DNA of 64,000 nt from Pseudomonadota bacterium (GCA_036141575.1 JAYZXF010000003.1:62001-126000), one strand, 5' to 3'; positions 32,619 to 42,313 are shown, counted from the stretch's first letter. The notes: generated by a model from the letters alone, not told the origin. Numbers and translations are program-made.

Positions 32619-32739
32619 AAATTCGCTAGGGTTGCGCGAAAATAACTGTTAATGAGAACCGTAGCTCAATGTACTTAAAGGTACTTGAGCAACGGAAGCG
32701 CAGATCACTGTTATTTGCAGCCTTCTCCTAGTAGAATTT
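32619..32739. repeat. 121-bp long-hairpin repeat, copy B
   Basis: This is an imperfect inverted repeat between the convergent sulfotransferase and rnj genes. The arms pair as AAATTC/GAATTT, CTAGG/CCTAG and AAATAAC/GTTATTT. A strong central stem has CCGT-x-GCTCAA-x-GTAC pairing with GTAC-TTGAGC-x-ACGG. Length and both ends equal those of copy A (19280-19400). The outer pair C-G in copy A is T-A here, a compensating change. The right end overlaps the rnj TAA stop. It is separate from the ordinary terminator 40 bases to its left. Confidence 0.78.
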
Positions 32740-34411
32740 AAACCATAATAGCTTGTGAAATTACAGTTGGCTTTTTGCCGCGTTCTTTTACAAATGTGCG
32801 GCGTACCGCTGCGCTCATCACATCTTCCACTTGCTTGGCATGACACATATCACTGCGCTCTAAACGTTGAGTCAGTACATCCAGTACTTCATCTTCAGCA
32901 AGCTTTATCAGGTCATCTTGCAGACGCTCATCAATCAGGCCTTTACTTTTTAGATGCGGGCCAGAGATGATTTTTCCGTCCTCTTTATCAACAACGATGT
33001 TGATAGAAAGGATACCTTCTTGTGCCATACGACGGCGCTCAGCAATCACAAACACATCATCATCCAGAATGTTCATGCCATCTACGTAGTTACGGCCTGT
33101 TCTGTACGGTGTTGGGTCAAGCGCTGCATGGTCAGGGCCAAGAATAATCTTTTGACCATTCTCAATAATAAATTGCTCAAACACACCACACTTCTTCGCA
33201 AAGTCAGCGTGCGCTTTAAGGTGCTGGTATTCACCATGCACAGGCACTGCCACTTGTGGACGTACAAGGTTGTACATCTTAGCAATATCCTTTTGAGAAC
33301 CATGACCACTACAGTGGACAAACTCACTGTGTTCATGGATCACACGCGCGCCAATTTTAGTGAGGCGGTTGATCATGTTGAGAATTGGGCGCTCATTACC
33401 AGGAATCATCTTAGAAGACATAATCACTACATCTTTTGGCTTCATCACCATACCGCCAACAGTCTGGCCACCAGACATACGGTTGAGCGCTGCACGCCCC
33501 TCACCTTGTGTACCTGTTAGAATCACAAGCACTTTATGATCTGGCATACCTGCAGCATCTTCAGATGAAACAAATGCGTTCATTGTTTTCTGGTCTACAA
33601 GTCCACTTTCGCGCCCACACTCAAGCATACGGTGCATAGAGCGTCCCATTAGGCATACTTTGCGGCCATGGTTCATGGCAATATCAGCCATTTTCAGTAC
33701 ACGGCCAAGGTTACTTGCAAACGTACAGAAGAATACACGGTTCTTCATGCCACCAAGCAGGCTATCTAGGCTATCTGCCACGTCGCCTTCTGTTTTAAGG
33801 TCTCTGTCACTAAAGATGTTTGTAGAGTCACCAAACATCGCCAGTACACCTTCTTCACCAATTTCCTTAAAGCGTGCTTCAGCTGACTTAGGACCAAGCA
33901 CAGGACGGTCATCAAAGCGGTAGTCACCTGTATGAACAATGTTACCGTGTGGTGTTTTAATAAACAGGCTGTTGGCTTCAGGAATAGAGTGTGTCACTGA
34001 AACATACTCAACAGTGAACGGCCCCACTTCAATTGTGTCACCAGCTTCAACTGTTTTCAGTTTGAACTCGTCACCAAGTCCAAGGTCACGTTTTTTATGT
34101 GCAATCACGCTTGATGTAAACGGTGTTGCGTACACAGGCACAGGCATTTCTTCCCATAGGTATGGAAGTGCACCTACGTGGTCTTCGTGTGCGTGTGTAA
34201 TAAAGATTGCTTTAAGTTTGTCCATGTTCTCACGTACGTAAGAAATATCTGGAAGGATAAGATCAGTACCCGGTGCGTAACTGTCTGGGAAGCTTACCCC
34301 AACATCTACGAGAATCATGCTTCCATCACACTCGTACACCATCATGTTCATACCAATTTCACCAACGCCACCAAGTGGCAGGGCACTTAGCCCCCCGGTC
34401 TTTTTCGCCAT
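32738..34411 (-). CDS. rnj: Ribonuclease J
   Basis: This 557-residue metallo-beta-lactamase/beta-CASP ribonuclease has the metal motif HAHEDH near residue 75. GDYRFDD, FGDSTN and the beta-CASP signatures (GTQGEGRAALNRM, HCSGHG) follow, ending in an RNase-J C-terminal domain. RNase J acts as a 5'-3' exo- and endonuclease in mRNA decay and rRNA maturation in Alphaproteobacteria. It lies 88 bases after coaX, in the conserved nuo-birA-coaX-rnj order. Confidence 0.95.
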   Translation of the reverse strand: MAKKTGGLSALPLGGVGEIGMNMMVYECDGSMILVDVGVSFPDSYAPGTDLILPDISYVRENMDKLKAIFITHAHEDHVGALPYLWEEMPVPVYATPFTSSVIAHKKRDLGLGDEFKLKTVEAGDTIEVGPFTVEYVSVTHSIPEANSLFIKTPHGNIVHTGDYRFDDRPVLGPKSAEARFKEIGEEGVLAMFGDSTNIFSDRDLKTEGDVADSLDSLLGGMKNRVFFCTFASNLGRVLKMADIAMNHGRKVCLMGRSMHRMLECGRESGLVDQKTMNAFVSSEDAAGMPDHKVLVILTGTQGEGRAALNRMSGGQTVGGMVMKPKDVVIMSSKMIPGNERPILNMINRLTKIGARVIHEHSEFVHCSGHGSQKDIAKMYNLVRPQVAVPVHGEYQHLKAHADFAKKCGVFEQFIIENGQKIILGPDHAALDPTPYRTGRNYVDGMNILDDDVFVIAERRRMAQEGILSINIVVDKEDGKIISGPHLKSKGLIDERLQDDLIKLAEDEVLDVLTQRLERSDMCHAKQVEDVMSAAVRRTFVKERGKKPTVISQAIMV

Positions 34412-34499
34412 ATCTGGCCTTTCTTCATTTCATTTGCGAAGCCTTTTTCTCGCCAGGCTTCTTGAGCGGAAACTTGTTTCTTGTGAACGTTGATCCGGT

Positions 34500-35294
34500 T
34501 CACTTTATATTTCTCCTAGCAATGGCATAAAGCCCTTCTAGAGTGAGGCTCGGTATCACCTCATCAAACAAATCTGTATGTGCGCCAAGTGCTTTTGCAT
34601 AACCGCCCGTTGCAATAATTTTGGGCTCTGCACTTAACTTTTCATGTGCCTTAATCTCACATAATATCTTATCTGTCAAACCTTCGAGCATACTGAGTGT
34701 GCCGTAATAGGCCCCACTTTGTACAGCGTCAGCAGCATATCTACCAACTACATTTGCAGGTTTATCAATGGCTACATCTGGGTATGCATGGCTAAAGCTT
34801 GTTAAAGTATCGAGAGACTTTTGCACCCCAAGTGTCACCACACTTCCAAAGTGCTTTTTATTTTCGCCCAGCACATCAATACGCGTTACGGCACCAAGAT
34901 CTACAATAAGGCAAGGTGTAAAGCTGCGCTCGCAAGCGGCGACCATGTTTGCCACGCGGTCTGCATTAAAGTCATCATGACGAGAGGTTTGAATTTGCAC
35001 GCCCGTCTTAAGGCCGGCCTTCATCACAAGTGGCTCATGCCCAAAGAAACGTACAATAGCATGCTGCAAAGAGCGGAGCATTTCAGCATGCGCGCAAGAG
35101 ACAATGGTATGCTCGATTGATTCAGCATCTAGCCCTTCTCGCTTTAATACACGCTCTAGCCAAATCAGGTATTCATCTGCGCTACGCATAGGGCGTGTTT
35201 CAATACGCCACGTATGGCTCAACGCACCATCAGTAAACAGACCAAACACCGTATTGACTGAACCCACATTCACAACAAGGATAGGCTGCGTCAT
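34500..35294 (-). CDS. coaX: CoaX-like protein (type III pantothenate kinase fold) with altered active site
   Basis: This 264-residue protein has CoaX length and genomic position (birA-coaX-rnj), and its ASKHA-fold start and end are clear (NTVFGLF, IIATGGYAKAL). Several family motifs are changed. The first phosphate loop, normally D/Q-x-GNTNT, reads NVGSVNT (residues 9-15). GADR reads NADR (110-113). The GTATTFD loop reads GAVTRID (134-140). GG(I/V)xAPG reads GSVVTLG (150-156). Asp112 and Asp132 remain. It may be inactive, changed in specificity, or a regulator. It overlaps birA by 4 nt. Confidence 0.82.
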   Translation of the reverse strand: MTQPILVVNVGSVNTVFGLFTDGALSHTWRIETRPMRSADEYLIWLERVLKREGLDAESIEHTIVSCAHAEMLRSLQHAIVRFFGHEPLVMKAGLKTGVQIQTSRHDDFNADRVANMVAACERSFTPCLIVDLGAVTRIDVLGENKKHFGSVVTLGVQKSLDTLTSFSHAYPDVAIDKPANVVGRYAADAVQSGAYYGTLSMLEGLTDKILCEIKAHEKLSAEPKIIATGGYAKALGAHTDLFDEVIPSLTLEGLYAIARRNIK

Positions 35295-35992
35295 GACACG
35301 CTCCCTTGTTTAATAATTTCTCCGCTATGAATGGTATGGGAAGCACCTGACTCATCTTCCAGAATAATAGCGCCGTCATCTGTGAGTGACTTGGCTATGC
35401 CTTGAATATCGTCCAGACCCACTTGGCGCCATGTTACCGCTTCACCAATGGTAATACATCCACGAATATAACGATCTTTATGGGCTGCCCACCCCTCAGA
35501 GAGAAGCTTCAAGATACGCTCACGAATACGCCCAACCGTCTCCAGCCTATCAAAACGGAACCCCGTTAGGCTTTCTAGGCTTTGCCAGTCATCTTCTGTA
35601 CCTAGCAGATTCATACCGCAACCAACAAGCTGGTAAGGCTTTCCAGAGATCACACCTGCCTCAACCAAAATACCGCACACTTTGCTGCCATTATAAAGCA
35701 GATCATTCGGCCATTTGATACCAAGTCCCTCACCTACAGATGAGAGCACATCATGTACAGCAAGACTGACTAGCAGTGGTGTATGTTCAGTCAGATTTTC
35801 AGTAAGAAGAACGGTCATGGCTATGCCAGCTTCCCCAGAGAATGTTTTCCAAGCTTTCCCTCTACGGCCACGGCCTGCGGTTTGTTCATCTGCAAGCACC
35901 ACACTTCCATGAAAAAACTCACCCACTTTCAGGCCATCTAGCACTACATCATTTGTAGAACCGACTGTCTGTAAGTGGGTGAGCCAAGTCAT
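35291..35992 (-). CDS. birA: Biotin-[acetyl-CoA carboxylase] ligase
   Basis: This 233-residue protein has the catalytic domain only, with no N-terminal DNA-binding domain, so it is an enzyme and not a biotin repressor. Motifs: ADEQTAGRGRRGKAW (biotinyl-AMP loop, about residue 33), IKWPNDLLYNGSKVCGILVE, and a C-terminal SH3-like part. It attaches biotin to the carboxyl-carrier protein. It follows nuoN by 12 nt and overlaps coaX by 4. Confidence 0.93.
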   Translation of the reverse strand: MTWLTHLQTVGSTNDVVLDGLKVGEFFHGSVVLADEQTAGRGRRGKAWKTFSGEAGIAMTVLLTENLTEHTPLLVSLAVHDVLSSVGEGLGIKWPNDLLYNGSKVCGILVEAGVISGKPYQLVGCGMNLLGTEDDWQSLESLTGFRFDRLETVGRIRERILKLLSEGWAAHKDRYIRGCITIGEAVTWRQVGLDDIQGIAKSLTDDGAIILEDESGASHTIHSGEIIKQGSVS

Positions 35993-36004
35993 TCAGAGCT
36001 GACC

Positions 36005-37480
36005 TTATAGTACAAGGGCAATCGCCGCATTGTTGGCTAGGTTTAACAGGCTATCTACATCTACAAAGTAGAACAGCACAAGTGCTGTCAGAATGTAAAC
36101 AAGCGCTGTGACACCAAATGTTGGTGCAATCACTTCTACCTTTGCTTCTTCAAAGTACATTGCTTTTACAACACGCAGGCAGTAGTACGCTGCAATCACA
36201 CTTGCAAGCACACCAATAACAGCAAGCGGAATAAGTCCGGCTTGTACAGCTGCTGTAAAGACAAAGAACTTCGCGAAGAAACCAGCCAGTGGCGGCACTC
36301 CTGCAAGTGAGAACACAAGCAGCATGAGGCAAATAGCAAGTTTAGGATGTGTGTAACCAAGGCCAGAAATATCATCAAACGTTGCAACGTTTTTACCGCC
36401 GCGCTTATGCAGACCGTTAATGATTGCAAAGATACCAAATGTCATGACACCGTAGATTACAAGGTAAACAAGCACAGCTTCCATACCATTTGTTGTTCCT
36501 GTTGCAAGGCCAACCAGCATAAAGCCAACGTTTGCAATAGATGAGTACGCCAGCATACGCTTGAGGTTGTTTTGTACAGTTGCCGCAAGGCTACCGACAA
36601 CCATAGTCAGGATCGCAAGACCAATAAACATAATTTGCCACTGCTCAAACGCACCAACAAGTGGGCCGTTGAGTAGAGACATAAGAAGTGCAATAGCTGC
36701 AACCTTTGGCAGAACAGCCATAAATGCTGTGACTGTTGAAGGTGCACCTTCGTAAACATCAGGAGTCCACATGTGGAATGGCACAGCTGAAATTTTAAAC
36801 ACAAGACCTGTCAGCGTAAACACAAGTGCAAGAGACAGCATCAGTGATGGTTGCTCAAGACTTGAGAACTGATCCACAACGCCAGCAAGGGCAACGTAAG
36901 ATGTGTCACCTGCAAGGCCGTAGAAAAGGCTCATACCGTAAATCATCAGGCAAGATGCCAGAGAGCCAAGCACAAAGTACTTAAGGCCTGCTTCAGATGA
37001 CTTAGATTTATCACGTGCGTAAGCCGCAAGAATGTAAAGCGGGAAGCTCATCATTTCCATACCAACGTAAAGCACAATAAGGTCACGTGCACTCAGCATA
37101 ATCATCATACCCAGTACCGCAAGGATATGCAGAACAGGATATTCAAAGCTGAGCAGCTTATGACGCGCAAGGTATGGCGTAGAGCCAATAAGCGCAAATA
37201 CTGTAAATACTAAAAGTGATGCCTTAACAAATACGCCGAACGTATTGAGTTCAAACATAGGTACACCGTTACCACGCATAAAGGCAACGCCTGTGTAAGA
37301 GTTCGTTGCCACAAGCATCAATACAATGAGAGCACCAAGAAGGATGTAGCGTGTAAACACAGGAATCACCACCCCTGCTGTTTCCGTTTTCATACAAGCA
37401 CCAACAATAAGAAGCACAAGCACGCTAAGTGCAAGCATCAACTCAGGCAGTGCTGGAGCAATTGAAAGTAGGTAATCCAT
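36005..37480 (-). CDS. nuoN: NADH-quinone oxidoreductase subunit N
   Basis: This 491-residue antiporter-like membrane subunit of complex I has about 14 hydrophobic helices. It carries the conserved lysine/glutamate helices (LYVGMEMMSFPLYIL, VPFHMWTPDVYEG, and LKRMLAYSSIANVGFMLVG). It is part of the proton-pumping arm. It overlaps nuoM by one base and is the last nuo gene. Confidence 0.97.
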   Translation of the reverse strand: MDYLLSIAPALPELMLALSVLVLLIVGACMKTETAGVVIPVFTRYILLGALIVLMLVATNSYTGVAFMRGNGVPMFELNTFGVFVKASLLVFTVFALIGSTPYLARHKLLSFEYPVLHILAVLGMMIMLSARDLIVLYVGMEMMSFPLYILAAYARDKSKSSEAGLKYFVLGSLASCLMIYGMSLFYGLAGDTSYVALAGVVDQFSSLEQPSLMLSLALVFTLTGLVFKISAVPFHMWTPDVYEGAPSTVTAFMAVLPKVAAIALLMSLLNGPLVGAFEQWQIMFIGLAILTMVVGSLAATVQNNLKRMLAYSSIANVGFMLVGLATGTTNGMEAVLVYLVIYGVMTFGIFAIINGLHKRGGKNVATFDDISGLGYTHPKLAICLMLLVFSLAGVPPLAGFFAKFFVFTAAVQAGLIPLAVIGVLASVIAAYYCLRVVKAMYFEEAKVEVIAPTFGVTALVYILTALVLFYFVDVDSLLNLANNAAIALVL

Positions 37481-39051
37481 TAGTGATGTCCTCCATGCGC
37501 ATCGTGCGCTTTATCATGAGAGTCATACTCTTCTTTAATAAAAGTTGGCTCGCCAAGCGTTAGGCTTGCCACAGGCTCTAGCGTGTTCACCTGAGCAAGC
37601 TCCTGTGATGGCGCTTCAAGAATTTCGAGCGTTCGGTTTGGCATAAGGCCCATGTAGAACACAAGAAGGATAAGCGGAACAAACATCAGCTTTTCACGCT
37701 CTGTCATATCTTTTTGGTTCTTCACTTCATCAGATTTAATTTCACCAAATACCATACGGCGGTATAGCCATAGCATGTACACAGCACCCAGTACTACACC
37801 ACTGGCAGCAATAACCGTAGCCCCTTGTGCCACAGGGTATGCACCTGTCAGAATTAGGAACTCACCCACAAAGCTGTTTGTACCAGGTAGCGCCACAGAA
37901 GCCATTGTAAACACCATAAATACGGCAGCGTACACAGGCATACTGTTGACCAGTCCACCAAAGCGCTCAAGGTCACGTGTATGCATGCGGTCGTAAATCA
38001 CACCAATCAGCATGAAGAGCGCTGCACTCACAACACCGTGGTTCAGCATCTGCATGAGTGCACCTTGGATACTTTCAGGCGTTGCCGCAAAAATACCAAG
38101 TGTGACAAAGCCCATGTGAGACACAGACGAGTAAGCAATCATCTTTTTAATATCTGTTTGTGCAAAGGCCACAAGTGCTGCGTAAACAATCGCAATCGCG
38201 CTAAGTGCGTACATCAGCGGACGGAACAGTTCCACTGCCTCTGGGAACATCGGAAGGCTAAAGCGTAGGAAACCATAAGCACCCATTTTAAGAAGCACAC
38301 CCGCTAGAATGACAGAACCTGCTGTTGGCGCTTGTACGTGTGCATCTGGTAGCCATGTATGGAATGGCCACATTGGCACCTTCACCGCAAAGGCTGCAAA
38401 CATAGCCAGGAACAACCAGTACTGAGCTGTCTCAGATAGGTTGAGTGTTTGCATGGTTAGAATGTCAAAGCTACTGCCGTTTGCAAAGTATAGGTACATC
38501 ATTGCAATCAGCATCAGCACTGAACCTACAAATGTGTAGAGGAAGAACTTCACAGAAGCGTAAATACGGTTTTCACCACCCCATACCCCAATAATGAGGA
38601 ACATAGGAATCAGCATGGCTTCCCAGAATACGTAAAACAGGAGGAAGTCCATCGCACAGAACACCCCAATTACAGCACCTTCAAGTAGAAGGAAGCAAGC
38701 CATAAAGGCGCGTACGTTTTTGGTAATGCTTTCCCAGCTTACAAGTACGCAAATTGGCGTAAGAAGCGTTGTAAGCAGTACAAAGAGGACACTAATACCG
38801 TCCACACCCATTGTGTAGCGAATGCCAAAGTTCGTCATCCAAGGATGATCTTCAACAAACTGCATACCCGCATCAGGGTCAAAGCCGCCAAGCATCACGA
38901 TTGAAAGCAGGAATGTAATCCCTGAAACCCACAGCGCAAGCATGCGTGCATTACGGTTTTCTGTTTCCTCATCACCGTCTTTTACCAGCATCACAAGCAG
39001 TGCGCCAATAATCGGCATAAATGTAAGGAATGAGAGAATTGGATAGTCCAT
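37480..39051 (-). CDS. nuoM: NADH-quinone oxidoreductase subunit M
   Basis: This 523-residue proton-pumping antiporter-like subunit has about 14 helices, with FYVFWEAMLIPMFLIIGVWG, PMWPFHTWLPDAHVQAPT and IKKMIAYSSVSHMGFVTLG. The C-terminus is an unusual His/Asp-rich cytoplasmic tail (DSHDKAHDAHGGHH) that could bind metal. It lies 18 nt after nuoL. Confidence 0.97.
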   Translation of the reverse strand: MDYPILSFLTFMPIIGALLVMLVKDGDEETENRNARMLALWVSGITFLLSIVMLGGFDPDAGMQFVEDHPWMTNFGIRYTMGVDGISVLFVLLTTLLTPICVLVSWESITKNVRAFMACFLLLEGAVIGVFCAMDFLLFYVFWEAMLIPMFLIIGVWGGENRIYASVKFFLYTFVGSVLMLIAMMYLYFANGSSFDILTMQTLNLSETAQYWLFLAMFAAFAVKVPMWPFHTWLPDAHVQAPTAGSVILAGVLLKMGAYGFLRFSLPMFPEAVELFRPLMYALSAIAIVYAALVAFAQTDIKKMIAYSSVSHMGFVTLGIFAATPESIQGALMQMLNHGVVSAALFMLIGVIYDRMHTRDLERFGGLVNSMPVYAAVFMVFTMASVALPGTNSFVGEFLILTGAYPVAQGATVIAASGVVLGAVYMLWLYRRMVFGEIKSDEVKNQKDMTEREKLMFVPLILLVFYMGLMPNRTLEILEAPSQELAQVNTLEPVASLTLGEPTFIKEEYDSHDKAHDAHGGHH

Positions 39052-39069
39052 ATTTTTATTATCTTTCTC

Positions 39070-40974
39070 TTAAAGTGTCCAAAACGTAACCAGTGCCACC
39101 ACGCCCACAAGAATCACAAAGGCGTAGTGATATACGTAACCTGTTTGTAGTTTGCTCATGAGCTGAGCTGAAAGCTTACTGATACCTGCAGCACCGTTCG
39201 GGCCCATCGCATCAATACCGTTCACGTCACCTTGTTTCCAAAGGATCTGCGCTAGGCATTTAGTCGGCTGTACAAATAGTGTGTTGTACAGCTCATCGAT
39301 GTACCATTTCTTCATGAAGAAGCGGTAAAGAAGAGCAAACTTCTCAGAAACAGTTTTCGTTACCCCCTTCTTCTTCAGATAGATGACAGTTGCCAACAGA
39401 ATACCAAGGGCAGCAAATACAAGCGGCGTAAACTTCACAACCTTTGGAATGTGTAGTGCGTGCACATCAAAACCAACAATAGCACCATGCCACCAGTGCA
39501 GATGTGTCATATCCTTAAGCAGGTAACCACCAACAATGGCACCCACTGCAAGCAGGTACATTGGCGCAAGCATCACAAACGGAGACTCGTGTGCTGCTTT
39601 AAGGGCTTTCTTATCATGTGCTTCACCGTGGAATGAGAGGTAAATCACACGGAAGCTGTAGAAAGCAGTTAGGAAGGCTGCAAACGTACCAATCGCGTAA
39701 ATGATCTGGCCAAAGCTACCGCCACTCATAAAGGCTGCTTCAAGAACAAGGTCCTTACTGAAGAACCCAGCAAATGGAGGAATACCTGCAAGCGCCAGAG
39801 AACCAATCCACATCAGTCCATACGTAATCGGGATCATCTTTTTCAACGCGCCCATACGCATCATGTCTTGCTCGTCGTGCATCGCGTGAATCACACTACC
39901 TGCCCCGAGGAACAATAACGCTTTAAAGAAAGCGTGCGTTGTCAGGTGGAACATAGCGGCGTGGTATGCCCCTACTCCACATGCAAAAAACATATAACCC
40001 AGCTGAGAACATGTTGAGTACGCAATCACACGTTTAATATCTGTTTGCACAAGGCCAATGGTTGCTGCAAAGAGCGCTGTAAACGCACCAATAGCAGCCA
40101 CAAATAGAAGCACGGTATCAGCAAGCTCAAACAATGGAGACATACGACTCACAAGGAACACACCAGCTGTGACCATTGTTGCCGCGTGAATAAGCGCTGA
40201 AACTGGTGTTGGGCCTTCCATCGCATCTGGGAGCCATGTGTGGAACCCAAACTGTGCAGACTTACCCATCGCACCAAGGAAAAGAAGCAGCGCAATCCAA
40301 TTTATCACAGGCCATTCAAAGCCAAGTAGGCTGAACGTGTGCCCTGATACACTTGGAAGTGCTTCAAAGATTTCACTGTAGTTCATTGTGCCAAATACGC
40401 CCACAATCGTGAACAGGCCAATCAGCATGCAAGCATCTGCCACACGGTTTACAATAAAGGCCTTCATAGAGGCTGCGTTTGCGCTCTCTTTCTTAAACCA
40501 AAAACCAATCAGCAGGTATGAAGCAAGACCTACCCCTTCCCAACCAACAAACATTTGTAGAAGGTTTGGCGCAGTCACGAGTACAAGCATAGCAAAGGTA
40601 AACAGGCTCAAGTAACTAAAGAAACGGGCACGGTGTGGATCATGGCTCATGTAGCCAATTGAGTAGTAATGCACACACATAGACACAGATGTCACCACAA
40701 GCAGCATTGTTGCTGTAAGCTTGTCCACAAACACACCAAAGTCTACGCTGAGATTCGCAGTTTGAATCCACGTATAAAGTGTGCCCTCAATCGTTGGCGC
40801 ATCTTGCATAGCCACTTGAATAAACGTAATGAAAGACAGAACGGCACTCACCGTAACAGCAGCACATGTCAGTGTCATCACACCTTTATGCCCAAGCTGG
40901 CGGCCAAATACACCACCAATAAAAGCAGCAAGGAGCGGCAGAAGAACAATCGCAAAAATATGTGTTTCTGTCAT
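39070..40974 (-). CDS. nuoL: NADH-quinone oxidoreductase subunit L
   Basis: This 634-residue distal antiporter-like subunit of complex I has about 16 helices, including the lateral helix expected at the C-terminus. Motifs: FVGWEGVGLASYLLIGFW, GFHTWLPDAMEGPTPVSALI, and VIAYSTCSQLGYMFFACG. It lies 3 nt after nuoK. Confidence 0.97.
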   Translation of the reverse strand: MTETHIFAIVLLPLLAAFIGGVFGRQLGHKGVMTLTCAAVTVSAVLSFITFIQVAMQDAPTIEGTLYTWIQTANLSVDFGVFVDKLTATMLLVVTSVSMCVHYYSIGYMSHDPHRARFFSYLSLFTFAMLVLVTAPNLLQMFVGWEGVGLASYLLIGFWFKKESANAASMKAFIVNRVADACMLIGLFTIVGVFGTMNYSEIFEALPSVSGHTFSLLGFEWPVINWIALLLFLGAMGKSAQFGFHTWLPDAMEGPTPVSALIHAATMVTAGVFLVSRMSPLFELADTVLLFVAAIGAFTALFAATIGLVQTDIKRVIAYSTCSQLGYMFFACGVGAYHAAMFHLTTHAFFKALLFLGAGSVIHAMHDEQDMMRMGALKKMIPITYGLMWIGSLALAGIPPFAGFFSKDLVLEAAFMSGGSFGQIIYAIGTFAAFLTAFYSFRVIYLSFHGEAHDKKALKAAHESPFVMLAPMYLLAVGAIVGGYLLKDMTHLHWWHGAIVGFDVHALHIPKVVKFTPLVFAALGILLATVIYLKKKGVTKTVSEKFALLYRFFMKKWYIDELYNTLFVQPTKCLAQILWKQGDVNGIDAMGPNGAAGISKLSAQLMSKLQTGYVYHYAFVILVGVVALVTFWTL

Positions 40975-40977
40975 CGG

Positions 40978-41301
40978 TTAACCCTTCATCATATCCGCAT
41001 CATCAACATCAATGTTGCCGCGGTTTCTATAGAATACAGTTACAATTGCAAGACCAATTGCCAGCTCAGCAGCCGCAATGGTGAGAATAAAGAACGTAAA
41101 GACCTGACCGCCCATATCATTCAGGTAGCTTGAAAAGGCCACCATGTTGATGTTGATGCTCAGAAGCATCAGCTCAATGCTCATCAAAATAATAATGATG
41201 TTTTTACGGTTCAGAACAATACCGCAAACACCAATCATAAATAGGATTGATGAAAGCGTTAGGAATTCAGTGAGACCTACATGATGAAATGCTGCGTGCA
41301 T
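40978..41301 (-). CDS. nuoK: NADH-quinone oxidoreductase subunit K
   Basis: This 107-residue, three-helix complex I subunit carries the two conserved membrane glutamates ([16 protein letters not shown], and [14 protein letters not shown]). Length is typical. It overlaps nuoJ by one base. Confidence 0.96.
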   Translation of the reverse strand: MHAAFHHVGLTEFLTLSSILFMIGVCGIVLNRKNIIIILMSIELMLLSININMVAFSSYLNDMGGQVFTFFILTIAAAELAIGLAIVTVFYRNRGNIDVDDADMMKG

Positions 41302-41930
41302 TACTTCACCTCCTCTGGTTTCATATCAGCAGTACCACGCGCGCTTGGCACATCAAGAATCGCCATACTTTCTTCACGTGTACGAGCAACCTGCTTAGAA
41401 ATAACTTGTCGTTTAGAATCTGGGCGCTTGCGGTGAGTCAGTACAATGGCACCAATCATCGCAGTCAGTAGCACGAAGCCAGACACTTGGAATGGCAGCA
41501 GGTAATCTGTAAACAGAATGTTACCAATGTGAACCACGTTTTCGCCCTCAGTTGGCATCGGCATACCTGTTACAGCAGCTTCCTCTGTAAACACGCCGCT
41601 AAATACACCAAATAGAATCTGTGCCAGCATAATACCAATCACAACAATACCAAGTGGCAGATGCTTTTTGCTGCCGTCTTTAAGCATTTCAAAGTCGATA
41701 TCAATTGTCATAAGAACAAATAGGAACATCACTGCAACCGCACCCACATAAACCATAATGGTGAGAAGCGCGATAAACTCAGCTCCAAGCAGGAGGAAAA
41801 TACCTGCCGCATTAAAGAATGATAGCACCATAAACAGAATCGCCACCATCGGGTTTCTTGCTGTCACAACGCCGAGCCCGCCAATCAGCAGAAGCGTTGC
41901 GCACATGTAAAAGACAAGGTCTGCAATCAT
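41301..41930 (-). CDS. nuoJ: NADH-quinone oxidoreductase subunit J
   Basis: This 209-residue, five-helix complex I subunit starts with [21 protein letters not shown] near residue 30 and contains the conserved [18 protein letters not shown]. Its soluble C-terminus is charged. Its start overlaps the stop of the inserted MazG-like gene (ATGA). Confidence 0.96.
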   Translation of the reverse strand: MIADLVFYMCATLLLIGGLGVVTARNPMVAILFMVLSFFNAAGIFLLLGAEFIALLTIMVYVGAVAVMFLFVLMTIDIDFEMLKDGSKKHLPLGIVVIGIMLAQILFGVFSGVFTEEAAVTGMPMPTEGENVVHIGNILFTDYLLPFQVSGFVLLTAMIGAIVLTHRKRPDSKRQVISKQVARTREESMAILDVPSARGTADMKPEEVK

Positions 41931-42313
41931 GATACATACTCTTCCATGTTTGCAGGACTGTAGTTTGGCCCTTTAAGAATTTTACCGTCTTCACGGTAAA
42001 CAGGTTTACCATCTTCACCCACTTTGCTCATGTTAGAGCGGTGCACTTCCTGAAAAGCTGCGTCCGCATCCCAGCCCATGCTTTTAATGGTTCCGTAAGT
42101 CACATAAAGCAGATCAATACACTCTTTGAGTACATCAGCTTCAGCTTTTTTACGGCCTGTAACACCTGTTTTTTCTAGAATCTCAATCGCTTCAATAACC
42201 TCAGCGCATTCCTCTGTAATCAGCTTTTTACGCAGGTTAAGCATGTCTTGTCTATCGTCTGGAATACCGCCAAATACATCGTGGAATTCTGATACTTTTT
42301 TGTAATTACTCAT
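41927..42313 (-). CDS. MazG-like NTP pyrophosphohydrolase inside the nuo operon
   Basis: The start is ATG 42313 ([10 protein letters not shown]), coupled to the nuoI stop by an ATGA overlap; an upstream in-frame extension overlaps nuoI and is rejected. The 128-residue product has the all-alpha NTP-pyrophosphatase signature: E34-E35-x2-E38, then E64-x2-D67, the four-helix magnesium site. It also has the usual C-terminal HRSNMSK...GKxxKGPNY end. Such enzymes hydrolyse (d)NTPs or related nucleotides to the monophosphate and pyrophosphate. Its stop overlaps the nuoJ ATG. The substrate and any link to complex I are unknown. Confidence 0.88.
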   Translation of the reverse strand: MSNYKKVSEFHDVFGGIPDDRQDMLNLRKKLITEECAEVIEAIEILEKTGVTGRKKAEADVLKECIDLLYVTYGTIKSMGWDADAAFQEVHRSNMSKVGEDGKPVYREDGKILKGPNYSPANMEEYVS

